Below, piece by piece: positions 45,558 to 55,473 of a DNA stretch of 64,000 bases. Made by a program: the position numbers and the translations under genes. Below the pieces are notes generated by a model that was not told the DNA's origin, did not search any database, and was given only the letters and a program-made list of their open reading frames with translations. Positions within the stretch are counted from its first letter, which is position 1; the number at the start of each line of letters is the position of its first letter. Origin of the DNA: Paenibacillus dendritiformis. GTDB taxonomy: Bacteria > Bacillota > Bacilli > Paenibacillales > Paenibacillaceae. Location of the stretch: assembly GCF_021654795.1 (NCBI RefSeq), contig NZ_AP025344.1, forward strand, positions 4,464,501-4,528,500, written 5' to 3'.

Positions 45558-47002
45558 CAGCCGACGACATGCAGGCTCTGCACTATGCTATCGACGAGAT
45601 TACCGAGATCGCGGCCGGCTTCGGTCTGGACTTCTATCCGATGCGCTACGAGATCTGCCCGGCCGACATCATCTACACATTCGGCGCTTACGGCATGCCG
45701 ACCCGCTTCAATCATTGGAGCTTCGGGAAAACTTTTCATAAAATGAAGATGCAGTATGACTTCGGGTTGAGCAAAATCTACGAGCTCGTCATCAACTCCA
45801 ACCCATGCTATGCCTTCCTGCTCGAGGGCAACTCGCTCATCCAGAATAAGCTGATCGTCGCGCATGTGCTGGCGCATTGCGATTTCTTCAAGAACAATGC
45901 CCGCTTCTCCAACTCGAACCGCAATATGGTTGAGAGCATGTCGGCGACGGCCGAGCGCGTCATGCAGTATGAGCTGGAATACGGGACGCAGGCGGTGGAG
46001 AGCTTCATCGATGCCGTGCTGGCGATCCAGGAGCATATCGACCCGCAGATCGTTCGGCCGCGGACGCTCGACAAGCAGCGCTATATGGAGCTGAAAATGC
46101 GCGAGCAGCGCGAAGGAAAGCCGCCCGGGCCGCCGGGAGCCTACGACGATCTGTGGGCGCTCGAGGAAATGAAGGCGGCGATGCGCTCCGCCTCGTCCCG
46201 GGCGGAGATGGCCGACCGCCGCTTCCCGCCGGAGCCGGAGAAGGACATCGTCTGGTTCATCCAGGAATTCTCCCCGGTGCTGGAGGATTGGCAGCGCGAC
46301 ATCATGACGATGCTGCGCGATGAGATGCTCTATTTCTGGCCGCAGATGGAGACCAAAATCATGAACGAGGGCTGGGCCTCGTATTGGCATCAGCGCATCC
46401 TGCGGGAGCTGGATCTGACGCCGGAGGAGACGCTGGAGTACGCGAAGCTGAACGCGTCCGTCGTGCAGCCGTCGCGCCACAGCCTGAATCCCTATTATTT
46501 GGGCGTGAAAATATTCGAGGATATCGAGAAGCGGTGGGATAACCCGACGCAGGAGGAGCGCGAGCGGTTCGGCCGCCAGCCGGGACAGGGCCGGTCCAAA
46601 ATTTTCGAGGTGCGCGAATTCGACTCTGACCAATCGTTCCTGCGCAATTACTTAACGAAGCAACTGACGGAAGAGCTGGACCTGTACATTTTCGAGAAAA
46701 AGGGCCCGGAGTGGAGAATTACGGATAAATCCTGGGAGAACATCCGCGATCAGCTCGTCTACTCGCGCGTCAACGGCGGCTTCCCTTACCTCGTCGTCGA
46801 GGACGGCGACTACCACCGGAACGGCGAGCTGTTCCTGAAGCATCACTATGAAGGGCTGGAGCTCGATCTGAAATATCTCGAACGGACGCTGCCGTATGTC
46901 TACACCTTATGGGGCAAGGCCGTCCACCTCGAGACGAAGGTCGAGGAAAAGATCGTTCTGTTCACCTATGACGGGAAAAAGGTGTCGCGGAAGTTTTTGT
47001 GA
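45554..47002 (+). CDS. spoVR: SpoVR family stage V sporulation protein
   Basis: 482 residues, coupled to yhbH by an ATGA junction. Family landmarks are FYPMRYEICPADIIYTFGAYGMPTRFNHWSFGK at residues 25-60, VHVLAHCDFFKNNARF-like VAHVLAHCDFFKNN, the MNEGWASYWHQRIL motif near residue 270, and the C-terminal RITDKSWENIRDQLVYSRVNGGFPYLVVEDGDY. Needed for spore cortex formation in B. subtilis; biochemical role unknown. A terminator-like hairpin follows at 47030. Confidence 0.96.
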   Translation: MTADDMQALHYAIDEITEIAAGFGLDFYPMRYEICPADIIYTFGAYGMPTRFNHWSFGKTFHKMKMQYDFGLSKIYELVINSNPCYAFLLEGNSLIQNKLIVAHVLAHCDFFKNNARFSNSNRNMVESMSATAERVMQYELEYGTQAVESFIDAVLAIQEHIDPQIVRPRTLDKQRYMELKMREQREGKPPGPPGAYDDLWALEEMKAAMRSASSRAEMADRRFPPEPEKDIVWFIQEFSPVLEDWQRDIMTMLRDEMLYFWPQMETKIMNEGWASYWHQRILRELDLTPEETLEYAKLNASVVQPSRHSLNPYYLGVKIFEDIEKRWDNPTQEERERFGRQPGQGRSKIFEVREFDSDQSFLRNYLTKQLTEELDLYIFEKKGPEWRITDKSWENIRDQLVYSRVNGGFPYLVVEDGDYHRNGELFLKHHYEGLELDLKYLERTLPYVYTLWGKAVHLETKVEEKIVLFTYDGKKVSRKFL

Positions 47003-47029
47003 CAGTCTAAAATTTACGTTCGCTATCAA

Positions 47030-47069
47030 AAGAAGCTGGCCTCCCCTTCTTCAAGGGAACCAGCTTCTT
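47030..47069 (+). terminator. Hairpin after spoVR
   Basis: AAGAAGCTGG (47030-47039) pairs with CCAGCTTCTT (47060-47069). The T content after it is low, but position and stem strength fit termination. Confidence 0.7.
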
Positions 47070-47178
47070 AACGCATTATTTTCAATGGAGATTTGAATCT
47101 CTGCCTAATACTCATGGCATCCACTGCATAACTATTGGATCTCATTTCATTGTGGTAAAATAGAAATGAAGGCAGGTG

Positions 47179-47459
47179 ATGAACATGTCCGTCCCAAAAG
47201 ATACTTTGGATCAAAATTTTAAACATAAATCAGTCGTAGAACTCGAAGATCTTGTACATTTCATCGAAGATCACTTCGGATATATGTAACCCTAAGCAAA
47301 AAAGTTGACACCGTCCCACTTTCTAAGGAACAAAAACAGAAGCTGACATCCGTTATCTTCAAGGACCCAGGTGTACTTTATCAACTGAAGCAAGCCCGCG
47401 ATGATCGTCAGAAAGGAATCTCAACTTACAGTGACAGCGAAGAAGAATTTGCTCAATAA
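47179..47459 (+). pseudogene. Frameshifted small gene, possible antitoxin-like protein
   Basis: ATG 47179 after GGCAGGTG opens MNMSVPKDTLDQNFKHKSVV and stops at 47289 after HFGYM. From there a second frame continues without a break, TLSKKVDTVPLSKEQKQKL to RDDRQKGISTYSDSEEEFAQ, ending at 47459. Removing the doubled AT in TATATG would join both into a single product of about 93 residues. The acidic, charged C-terminus recalls small antitoxins, but I do not recognise the family. It lies at the border of the accessory island. Confidence 0.55.
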
Positions 47460-47527
47460 CCCTCGTACGTGCGCAATGAACTCATACGGCTCTTCACATC
47501 AATCATTTGCAACGTATAGTTTTTTGA

Positions 47528-47823
47528 CTCTTCCACACTTGCGATGCTACCAGCATAATATAATCCATGAAATTCCAGAAACTCTTTGAATTTCGGACAA
47601 GGGGATTGCTTCAGATGCGAGCGATGGGTGGCTCCAGGCTGATGCCAATTCTTTTTTCATTTCAAAGCGAAATTGAGCTTCCCTGCCAGTACTTATACCA
47701 TGATGATGATGTTTTTCTCAGTAACCTCTTGCCTTTCGTTTGGCCACTTGGATAGGCTATTCACACCTTCCAGTAAACCGTTATTCCAGCTTGGATTTAA
47801 ACCATTGAATGACGCCGTCATTC
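47528..47823 (-). pseudogene. ISL3-family transposase remnant (left copy)
   Basis: Minus-strand translation gives fragments of the ISL3 transposase C-terminus (VIQWFKSKL, AKRKARGY, NIIIMV, VLAGKLNFALK) broken by several stops and frameshifts. It is closely similar over about 300 bp to 55474-55771 in the same orientation. The two copies bracket the restriction-modification locus. Confidence 0.75.
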
Positions 47824-47849
47824 GACCATAAATGTAAATTTACCCCATC

Positions 47850-48236
47850 TCTCCTGCATAATCATTCAACACGTAAGCCAACCAATTATGTACAAATTTG
47901 TTCAGTATCATGTCTTTGTCAGTTATGTTCTTCGCTCGAACAGCATACATGTCCTCTAGTGGGCCATTTCTAAACGGAAAGTTTGTTACGCCGTGCTGGT
48001 GGCATAGCTCCTCGATTATTCAGTACTTGTGTTGTGGATGGGAACGACCTCCTGGACCAGATTGGGATCTTGCTTTTAGATTGTCTACCTGTGCCTTGAG
48101 TAATTTATGTTCATCACCGATCGTAGCGAACTTCATGTGGGTGTTCTTTATCCCTTACAAGTGTCGTAGGCCTCTCCAGCCCATCCGGTTTAAACTCTTC
48201 TCCGTATGTTTGAAATGTCTGTCCTTTTTTATCCAT
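47850..48236 (-). pseudogene. IS3-family orfA-like remnant
   Basis: From ATG 48234-48236 the minus strand reads MDKKGQTFQTYGEEFKPDG, then stops and shifts frame; later LLKAQVDNLKARSQ and IIEELCHQHGVTNF appear. These fit the helix-turn-helix/coiled-coil OrfA of IS3 (IS150-group) elements with most of the middle deleted. No terminal repeats could be located. Confidence 0.5.
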
Positions 48237-48454
48237 ACCAAGATCCCCTCCAAGTTCACTCTATCCTCATGATATCATCTGGACTTTTTTGAGTTCTACT
48301 TAAAGGGGATAATACCAAAGTAACAAAGCTAATCAGAATTTCAGTAATCTTTCTAACTTAAAAACCATTCAAGCTGCGTAATCATTATAAAATGCCTACA
48401 AAAAATCCTGCGAATATGCCCATTTTAAAGAAAAGCATTAATTACAAGACAATT
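48237..48454. other. Gene-free AT-rich spacer beside hsdR
   Basis: About 220 bp between the IS fossil and the hsdR stop codon. No hairpin with a T-run and no gene recognised. Confidence 0.4.
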
Positions 48455-51400
48455 TTATCTCAACTCATCATCCAATGGTATGATGACTTCATCTAATGTC
48501 TTTCTCCACTGACGTTTCATTTCTGGTCCGTATTTCAATGGTTTGGCATCTGGATGTTCGGCTTTGTACTTATCGAATTGCTTGCTATTAATAATCCCCC
48601 CAATATTCGGAATTGGGTCTGTTCCTATCACATATTGTATCGCAGATAAATGCAGTTCATTTTCTTCCACAAACCAAGTTTCCGCAAATTCTTTAATCGC
48701 CATGTTACGTGCTTTAGTGAAGAAGCGTCGTTTCACTGCAAAAATATCTTCCTCTGCATCTATTTCTTTGGTATCGATAGAGTTTAAAATCGCACGGTAT
48801 ATTTTTTTGACAATTTCTAACTTTTTTAGTTTTTGAAGTGCTTTTTCGATCTCGTCACGGATATTCTGATTATTGGCTGAGTACGTTCCTAGTAGCCGGT
48901 CAATATAGGTTGAGTCAATATCATAGATCTTAATCGCATTCTCTCCATAGAATTCAATATCTGAGAAATCTGGACTCGGTCCATCATGTCCCCCTTCATC
49001 TACTAAAGAACCCTTGATCGTATTGTATACGCCAATATATTCTTCTAAGGTCTTTACCTGTTCTTGAAGTGCTTTTGACTGCTCTATTTCATCGTTGTAA
49101 TCATCATATGTAACTAAAGCCTCGTAGGCATTATTTAACTCTTGAAAAGCCTTTACAAATTCCATCCGCGTTTCGAGCGGAGAGTGCTCGTTAATATCAG
49201 TTGGATTTGGCACCAGCTTTTTCAATGTCTTGTGAGCCTTTTGTAAACGCTTCTTCGATTCATCATAAGTTGGATAAACAAGATTAGATTCCTCTTGTGC
49301 TTCAGAATATAACTTCGTCGCATCCTTTACATTTTGCTCCATTGTTGAAGGCTTTCGGAATGTCACAATCAATCCTTTTGTCTTTCCGGGATAGGTACGA
49401 TTGGTCCGAGAAAAGGCTTGAATCAAATTGGCATAACTTAAATTTCGATCTACAAATAACGTTTGAATCGTGGGTGCATCAAATCCAGTCAATAGACGTT
49501 CTACGACAATGACAAGATCAATTTGTTTCCCAAATTCTTTGAATTCTGCTTTCTTACGAGCTAAACGATTGTTGATGTCACCATTATATCGTTCAATATC
49601 TTCTATCGACCAAGCTGTATTATAATAATCGTTATAATCCTTAATAATTTCTTTCATTTCGTCTTGAATTTGTTTGGAATTATCTTCGTTTTCTTGTATC
49701 GAATAGGTGACGGCAATCCGAGGGAAGGCCGGATCTTCAATCGTACGCCCTGTTCGGATCGGATATCCAGCAAATTCTTTCGTTAACCATTCTGGATCTT
49801 TGGTCATTTCCTTGATTGCCTGATAATAGCGTTTCGCCATATCAACGGAGCTTGTTGTTAAGATGGCCGACTTTTGCGGGCGACCGTTTTGGAAATCAAA
49901 TTTGGTATAGGCATTATCAGGCCGAAAAATCTTATGAATGACTTTTTGAATATGTTCATCTCTTTCAAAAGTAGATGGTTCAAGATATGCTTCCTTTTCT
50001 ATTGCATCCATTTGATCGATCATATCGTTAATTTCATCACTACTAAAATCGGCGTATTTTTCATTTAGACGAAGTTGATTAAAAATATAATTATTTAATG
50101 ATGTGGGTTCAATCGTATCTTCATGCTCTACTTGGAACCCTAAAACAGCCCCATCATCCAATGCATTCTTAATTGTATAAGTGTGCAAAACTTCTCCATA
50201 TTGATCACGAGTGGTGCGAGCTAATTGGCCTTTAGCTTGTTTTTTATTTTCATTAAATATCGGCGTACCTGTAAAACCAAACCACGTAGAATTTGGAAAG
50301 AATCCCTTAATCACTTCCATCCCTTCAGCACTTAACGCTCGATGGCATTCATCTACAACAAAGACAATATGTTGCCCCAACAGTTTCTTAAAACGTTGGG
50401 TGCCTTTTTGTTCCTCTTGCCTTTGGGCATAGCGCAAGGCAGTTTCTAGTTTTTGACGAGTGGTGATAATCACTGTATTCGAATTGGCATCAGATAGTAG
50501 GGTATTACTCAGCTCTTTCGCACTTCCGGTTCCGACAATCAAGCTATTGGACTTGGCATTACCAGAAGAAAGACCGGTATTAAATTCAGAAGCAAATTTG
50601 GTGAATTCTGTCGTCGTTTGATTGTCCAAGTCTTTCCGGTCAATGAGCATAATGGTACGATCTACACCTGGTTTGCGAGCTAATAACTTCGTAGAAACAA
50701 AACTTGTCAACGTTTTTCCTGACCCGGTCGCATGCCACACAAATCCAGATTGATGTTTCATAGCAGATGTAAATAAAGCCTCAATCGCATGAATTTGATA
50801 AGGCTGCAATACCATTAAGGTTTTGTTGTCTTGGTCCTCACTCACAATTGTATAATTGGCAATCAAGCGATGTGCATCTGGAATATTTAAGACCTGCTTC
50901 ACAAATTCATAGAGATTTTCTACTTTTCGATTGTCCGTTGTCCGCCAACTAAAGACAAATTTCTTATGCATGTCTTTTGGCATCGCATTGGCAAAATAGC
51001 GAGTCGTTTGTTCGTTGGAAATGACAAATACCTGAAGAGTAGAAAAGATATTATTTCTAAACATCCCTTCTTCTGCGTATTTCTTAATTTGCTTATATGC
51101 TTGGAATACGCCGTCTTTGGCACTGACTTGCTTTAATTCAATTTGAACAATGGGCAACCCATTGATTAAGAGTGTCACGTCAAATCGGCGATCACGATCA
51201 TCAACGTTTGCCTTTTGCTTTGCAATCTGATGAACGACTTCATATGTAGAGATTCCGCCGCCAATGTCTTGATTGGAATATAGGACTAAAGACATCGAAC
51301 CTAACGATACATCTTCACGTTCAATCGTAATACGAGCAATTCCATTCTCCCCTTTGAGCCATCTAGCCGCGTCAAAGGGTGTCTTTGTTTTCGATAATAA

Positions 51401-51613
51401 TTCTGTTTTAATAGCATCAAATTCTTTATCAGAAATTGGATGATCTCCAATTTCTGATAAGTTATTTTGTGTAATTTTTTGACGCAAATTCTTCCATAGG
51501 TCTTCTTCTGATTTTAAATCTGGACGATAATTCCATTGATTACGCCCTTCCCCTAACACTTCAATCAGGCGACGTTCTACTTCAGCTTCATTGTGATGTG
51601 GTATCTTTGTCAT
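48455..51613 (-). CDS. hsdR: Type I restriction endonuclease subunit HsdR
   Basis: 1052 residues. Cuts DNA after ATP-driven translocation when the target is unmethylated on both strands. The N-terminal nuclease shows FDVTLLINGLPIVQIELK (PD-ExK-type Asp and Glu-x-Lys) at about residue 145-165. The helicase motor has Walker A WHATGSGKTLTS near 290, VFVVDECHRAL, GFTGTPIF and a second RecA part with VVERLLTGFDAPTIQTLFVDR and QAFSRTNRTYPGK. A C-terminal helical region contacts the methylase. Last gene of the hsd operon, 23 bp after hsdS. Base composition is far more AT-rich than the flanking backbone, pointing to acquisition. Confidence 0.96.
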   Translation of the reverse strand: MTKIPHHNEAEVERRLIEVLGEGRNQWNYRPDLKSEEDLWKNLRQKITQNNLSEIGDHPISDKEFDAIKTELLSKTKTPFDAARWLKGENGIARITIEREDVSLGSMSLVLYSNQDIGGGISTYEVVHQIAKQKANVDDRDRRFDVTLLINGLPIVQIELKQVSAKDGVFQAYKQIKKYAEEGMFRNNIFSTLQVFVISNEQTTRYFANAMPKDMHKKFVFSWRTTDNRKVENLYEFVKQVLNIPDAHRLIANYTIVSEDQDNKTLMVLQPYQIHAIEALFTSAMKHQSGFVWHATGSGKTLTSFVSTKLLARKPGVDRTIMLIDRKDLDNQTTTEFTKFASEFNTGLSSGNAKSNSLIVGTGSAKELSNTLLSDANSNTVIITTRQKLETALRYAQRQEEQKGTQRFKKLLGQHIVFVVDECHRALSAEGMEVIKGFFPNSTWFGFTGTPIFNENKKQAKGQLARTTRDQYGEVLHTYTIKNALDDGAVLGFQVEHEDTIEPTSLNNYIFNQLRLNEKYADFSSDEINDMIDQMDAIEKEAYLEPSTFERDEHIQKVIHKIFRPDNAYTKFDFQNGRPQKSAILTTSSVDMAKRYYQAIKEMTKDPEWLTKEFAGYPIRTGRTIEDPAFPRIAVTYSIQENEDNSKQIQDEMKEIIKDYNDYYNTAWSIEDIERYNGDINNRLARKKAEFKEFGKQIDLVIVVERLLTGFDAPTIQTLFVDRNLSYANLIQAFSRTNRTYPGKTKGLIVTFRKPSTMEQNVKDATKLYSEAQEESNLVYPTYDESKKRLQKAHKTLKKLVPNPTDINEHSPLETRMEFVKAFQELNNAYEALVTYDDYNDEIEQSKALQEQVKTLEEYIGVYNTIKGSLVDEGGHDGPSPDFSDIEFYGENAIKIYDIDSTYIDRLLGTYSANNQNIRDEIEKALQKLKKLEIVKKIYRAILNSIDTKEIDAEEDIFAVKRRFFTKARNMAIKEFAETWFVEENELHLSAIQYVIGTDPIPNIGGIINSKQFDKYKAEHPDAKPLKYGPEMKRQWRKTLDEVIIPLDDELR

Positions 51614-51636
51614 GTTTCTTCCTCTCTTCTATTCGC

Positions 51637-52839
51637 TTAGACAAACATCTTTTGCAGGAATGCTTTTTTTGTTTCTTTCAAGGCATCTAGTTCGCGTTGA
51701 TGGAGAGCGATAGTCTCATCAAATCGTTTGAAGAATTTAGATATCTTTTCTTGTTCTTCTAAAGAAGGAAGAAAAACATTTTGTTCTCTTACTAACTCTG
51801 AATTGATATTTACCTGTGAACCCGGCTGACCATATTTTTGCCATTTTGGACGAAACATTTCTAACCACTGAAAAATGAAGTCTATGTTAAATTTAGGATT
51901 TATAAACACAATAAATCCATCGTGAACACCTGTTTTAATATAGTTAATTACAGGCTTTCCAACAGTTGCTGCTATACTTAAAATTAAATGTGGTTCATTC
52001 AATACTAAAGTCTTTTTTTGGCCTTCTTCAGAAATATGTTGTTTAACATGATGAATCAAACCATTCTGTTCTGTTACATCTGAAATTCTTAACCATCCTA
52101 CATCACTTTCATCATCAAACCATTTTGGGTCTTCTATGGGTCTTGGGCTGGCCCCACGACGTATCTCAGATAAATCTCCTAACTTCCGCTGTTCCCATTC
52201 TCCAGTAAATCCTGGAAAGCGAACTTCCGGCACCGACTCCCCTTCTTTTGGGAACATTTTTTGTAAGAATCCTTGTTTTGTTTGTTTGAGGATGGTTAGT
52301 TCTTGCTGATGAAGAGCGATCGTGTCGTCTAGTTGTTTGAAAAAATTACCGATTTGGGCCTGCTCTTCTTTTGATACTGGAACACTAGTTTCAATCTGAG
52401 CTAAATCATTGGAATTAATTGCAGGGTAACTAGTACCTGTACATCTATCAAGAACGGTTGAAACGAACCTCTCATCTTGTAGTCTATTTAATAGAAAATA
52501 ACTATCCACATATGGACGCATCTGTGCATAACCCGTTGAAAAAACGTAATTATCATATGGTAAATCAAAAAGATAATTATTCTTTTGATATGGTCTAACC
52601 GTTTGATAAAATACATCTCCTCGTTTAGCCAATCTTTGGGCTCTTGAAGGTGCTGTTTCTTTCTGCTCAGTACGATGCGAAATTAAGTTTGTTCCTAAAA
52701 CTGATTCTAAGTCAACATATTCAAATTGTTCAGGAAGTTTTGATTTTGGATTGAATTCTGCTACTTCCTCCAACCTATGCTCTTCCCAATCTCCAGTAAA
52801 TCCTGCAAATCGAATATCTGGTGTACGTTTATTTTCCAC
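51637..52839 (-). CDS. hsdS: Type I restriction specificity subunit HsdS
   Basis: 400 residues that set the target sequence. Two target-recognition domains each open with a similar motif (RFAGFTGDWEEHRL near residue 10 and RFPGFTGEWEQRKL near 208), and each is followed by a coiled-coil spacer (TIALHQQELTILKQTKQGFLQKMF and TIALHQRELDALKETKKAFLQKMF). The duplication is the normal HsdS layout. The start overlaps the end of hsdM by 11 bp. Confidence 0.94.
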   Translation of the reverse strand: MENKRTPDIRFAGFTGDWEEHRLEEVAEFNPKSKLPEQFEYVDLESVLGTNLISHRTEQKETAPSRAQRLAKRGDVFYQTVRPYQKNNYLFDLPYDNYVFSTGYAQMRPYVDSYFLLNRLQDERFVSTVLDRCTGTSYPAINSNDLAQIETSVPVSKEEQAQIGNFFKQLDDTIALHQQELTILKQTKQGFLQKMFPKEGESVPEVRFPGFTGEWEQRKLGDLSEIRRGASPRPIEDPKWFDDESDVGWLRISDVTEQNGLIHHVKQHISEEGQKKTLVLNEPHLILSIAATVGKPVINYIKTGVHDGFIVFINPKFNIDFIFQWLEMFRPKWQKYGQPGSQVNINSELVREQNVFLPSLEEQEKISKFFKRFDETIALHQRELDALKETKKAFLQKMFV

Positions 52840-54421
52840 GATTAAACACCTCTAATGCACCCTTGATCCATTCTGCGTTTTCTTCATCAAATTGTAACGA
52901 AGAAATTATCTGATATATGCTAGATTCTAGTTCTGCTTTTTCTTTTCGGATTTCTTGGATGGTTGAGCCAATTGCAGCCATATCCACGGGCGCTTCTTCC
53001 TCTAAGGTATCAACGTACCGAGGGATGTTCAAATTGAAATCATTCTCTTTGATTTCATCAAAGGAAGCGACACGGGCATATTTCTCTACATCTTCTCGTT
53101 TCTTATACGTTTCGACAATCTTATCAATATTTTCTTTGGAAAGTTTATTTTGGTTCTTTCCTTTAATAAACTCCTTACTTGCATCAATAAATAACACATC
53201 ACGAGTGCTGCGGTTTTTCTTCAAGATGATGACTGTTGTTGGAATCGATGTCCCAAAGAATAAATTTGCCGGCATGCCAATTACGGCGTATATACTGCCA
53301 TCTTCTAATAGTTTCTTCCGAATCACACCTTCTGCAGCTCCACGGAACAGTACCCCATGCGGTAAGACGATAGCCATTGTTCCCGAATCTTTTAAATGAT
53401 AGAACCCATGTAAAAGAAAGGAAAAGTCTGCTTTTGATTTTGGCGCTAATTTCCCGTAACGATTGAAACGAGAATCATCTAAAAAGGTTTCATCTGCGGA
53501 CCATTTTGCAGAGTAGGGTGGATTCATAAGGACCGCATCAAAGGTATAAGGCTCATCAGTCGGCCAATCTTTGTTCAATGTATCCCCATTGCGTAAACGC
53601 ATATCTTCTTTACCAACGCCATGCAAGATCAAGTTCATCTTTGCCAGATTATAGGTCGTTGTATTTAGTTCTTGTCCATGATACTTTACACTATCCGGAT
53701 GGTTAATATAGTTTCGAATATTCAACATCAAGGAACCTGATCCCATGGTGGGGTCATATACACTAAACAATTTTTTGTCTTCTTGACCGATTGCGGCAAT
53801 ACGAGCCATCATGTCAGATACTTCATGAGGTGTATAGAATTCTCCAGCTTTCTTGCCAGCCTCTGAGGCAAATTGACCAATTAGGAACTCATAGGCATCC
53901 CCAATGACATCACCATTATGTCCCATCACATCGATATCATTTAGTTTCTTCAGTACTTCTGTAATGGTAATGTTTCGCTGTTGATCATCTGATCCCAATT
54001 TTTTTGATTTCAAATCCACATCATCAAACAATCCATTAAATTGATCATATTTCGTAGACAAATCGATAAAGGCTTTATTCAAGTCATTTAACTGAAACGT
54101 GTTTTGTTTCGCTTGAGTGGTTAATACATTGAATAAATACTCTGGTTCAATATCATAGCCCAATGTATCCACTAATGTTTCAATTAAGTCATCTTTTATC
54201 TCTTTATCTGCTAATAAATTTCTATACAATTGAGTTTGTTTCTCTTGTGTGTTGTATTCTTCTAGGGATTCATCGGCTATTTCAACTACTTTTTCTAATA
54301 ACTTATCAGATAAGTACTTGTAAAAAATCAATCCTAATAAGTAGTTTTTGTATTCTGATGCATCCATTTTGCTTCGCAGGTTGTCCGCGGCACTAAATAA
54401 TTTTGTATTTAATTCAGCCAT
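52829..54421 (-). CDS. hsdM: Type I DNA adenine methyltransferase HsdM
   Basis: 530 residues. SAM-binding motif I is YDPTMGSGSLMLNIRN and the catalytic motif NPPYSAKW lies near residue 300; an N-terminal helical domain (LRSKMDASEYKNYLLGLIFYKYLSDKL) is typical. It methylates adenine at the HsdS-chosen site. ATG 54419-54421 is 19 bp after the half-hsdS stop, so all four hsd genes probably form one transcript. Confidence 0.96.
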   Translation of the reverse strand: MAELNTKLFSAADNLRSKMDASEYKNYLLGLIFYKYLSDKLLEKVVEIADESLEEYNTQEKQTQLYRNLLADKEIKDDLIETLVDTLGYDIEPEYLFNVLTTQAKQNTFQLNDLNKAFIDLSTKYDQFNGLFDDVDLKSKKLGSDDQQRNITITEVLKKLNDIDVMGHNGDVIGDAYEFLIGQFASEAGKKAGEFYTPHEVSDMMARIAAIGQEDKKLFSVYDPTMGSGSLMLNIRNYINHPDSVKYHGQELNTTTYNLAKMNLILHGVGKEDMRLRNGDTLNKDWPTDEPYTFDAVLMNPPYSAKWSADETFLDDSRFNRYGKLAPKSKADFSFLLHGFYHLKDSGTMAIVLPHGVLFRGAAEGVIRKKLLEDGSIYAVIGMPANLFFGTSIPTTVIILKKNRSTRDVLFIDASKEFIKGKNQNKLSKENIDKIVETYKKREDVEKYARVASFDEIKENDFNLNIPRYVDTLEEEAPVDMAAIGSTIQEIRKEKAELESSIYQIISSLQFDEENAEWIKGALEVFNRGK

Positions 54422-54440
54422 GTTGCGTTCCTCACTTTTT

Positions 54441-55010
54441 CTATTGTTGGTCTATTTGCTTCAATACTTCTAAATAAAGTCGCTCTTCAAGTTCTGCTTG
54501 TTTCTTTGCCAAAGCGTGACGCTTTCTCAAAAAGAAATAAGCTTTTCCAATTGTCCGTTGTTTCTCAATACTCGGTAACTTGATTTCCAACTCTTTTAGT
54601 ATCGCTGGGGTTAATTTTGGTACAGTACTTCCTTGCATAGATATTGCCATTTGCTTTTTCATTGAATAGGATTCATTCAATGCATAACATAAATAGCTGC
54701 TATCCAATTGATCATGTTCAATAATAAGTTTAGCAAAGTTTTGGTTAATAATCTTTCCTTGATTTAAGTTACTTACTATTCCGGCTTTCGAACTAACAAA
54801 GCTGAACACAACATCTCCAGCACTACTTAAATAGCCTTCTTTATGACTTGAAATTGCAGTATAAGAACTAGCTTGTGAGTCTAGAAATGAGCCATCTAAG
54901 TCATTTATTAAATCCTCAAATGAATAGGCAACTAAAGTTAGATCATTTTTCTCGCTTCCTCTAGACAGGTTTCTCCCTATTTTAATCGTTACAATATCTT
55001 CAAGTTTCAT
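54441..55010 (-). CDS. Half-length HsdS-like protein with a single recognition domain
   Basis: 189 residues. A single target-recognition domain (VTIKIGRNLSRGSEKN to KKQMAISMQGSTVPKLTPAILKELEIKLPSIEKQRTIGKAY) ends in one spacer helix (KRHALAKKQAELEERLYLEVLKQ). It is about half a standard HsdS and begins with its own good ATG at 55010 after AGGACGGG. It could be a decayed second HsdS, or an active half-subunit that dimerises or competes with HsdS. It is not a simple fragment, since both ends look complete. Confidence 0.85.
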   Translation of the reverse strand: MKLEDIVTIKIGRNLSRGSEKNDLTLVAYSFEDLINDLDGSFLDSQASSYTAISSHKEGYLSSAGDVVFSFVSSKAGIVSNLNQGKIINQNFAKLIIEHDQLDSSYLCYALNESYSMKKQMAISMQGSTVPKLTPAILKELEIKLPSIEKQRTIGKAYFFLRKRHALAKKQAELEERLYLEVLKQIDQQ

Positions 55011-55473
55011 ATCCCGTCCTCTTCATAATAAGTATTTCTTTAAAATTACTTATTTCTCTTACAATCAAAACATATCAGTCTGGAAATACTCAATCAATAA
55101 TTTATGTAACTTTTATGAATTACACACATAATTATCGGTGTGTACGTAAACCTAAGCAGAGGCCTCCTTACGCATCGTTCCGATCGGAGTATGGTTCGCG
55201 TGATGAAAATACAGGCTTCTGCGAGCTTTTCTGCAAATAACTTGCCGGTACTTGTGATAGGTTCAGCTTAACTGGTCTATCGGCGAAAGAAAGCGAAAGG
55301 AACATGCCGCAGCATGCCTCCTTAGTTAATTATATGTTCTTCAGAAGGATTAGCATAGGAAAGCCGCTGAAACCCAAAGCATGAATACAGTGTTATGCCA
55401 TACTCGTCCTTCTCTGATAAAACCACAATGGAGCTGTTCATTATGAAGGATACCACAAAATAACGTTTAGAAG
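55011..55473. other. Leader of the hsd operon and unassigned sequence
   Basis: Holds the expected promoter of the leftward hsd operon; I could not pick a convincing -35/-10 pair. No gene recognised between it and the right transposase remnant. Confidence 0.4.
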
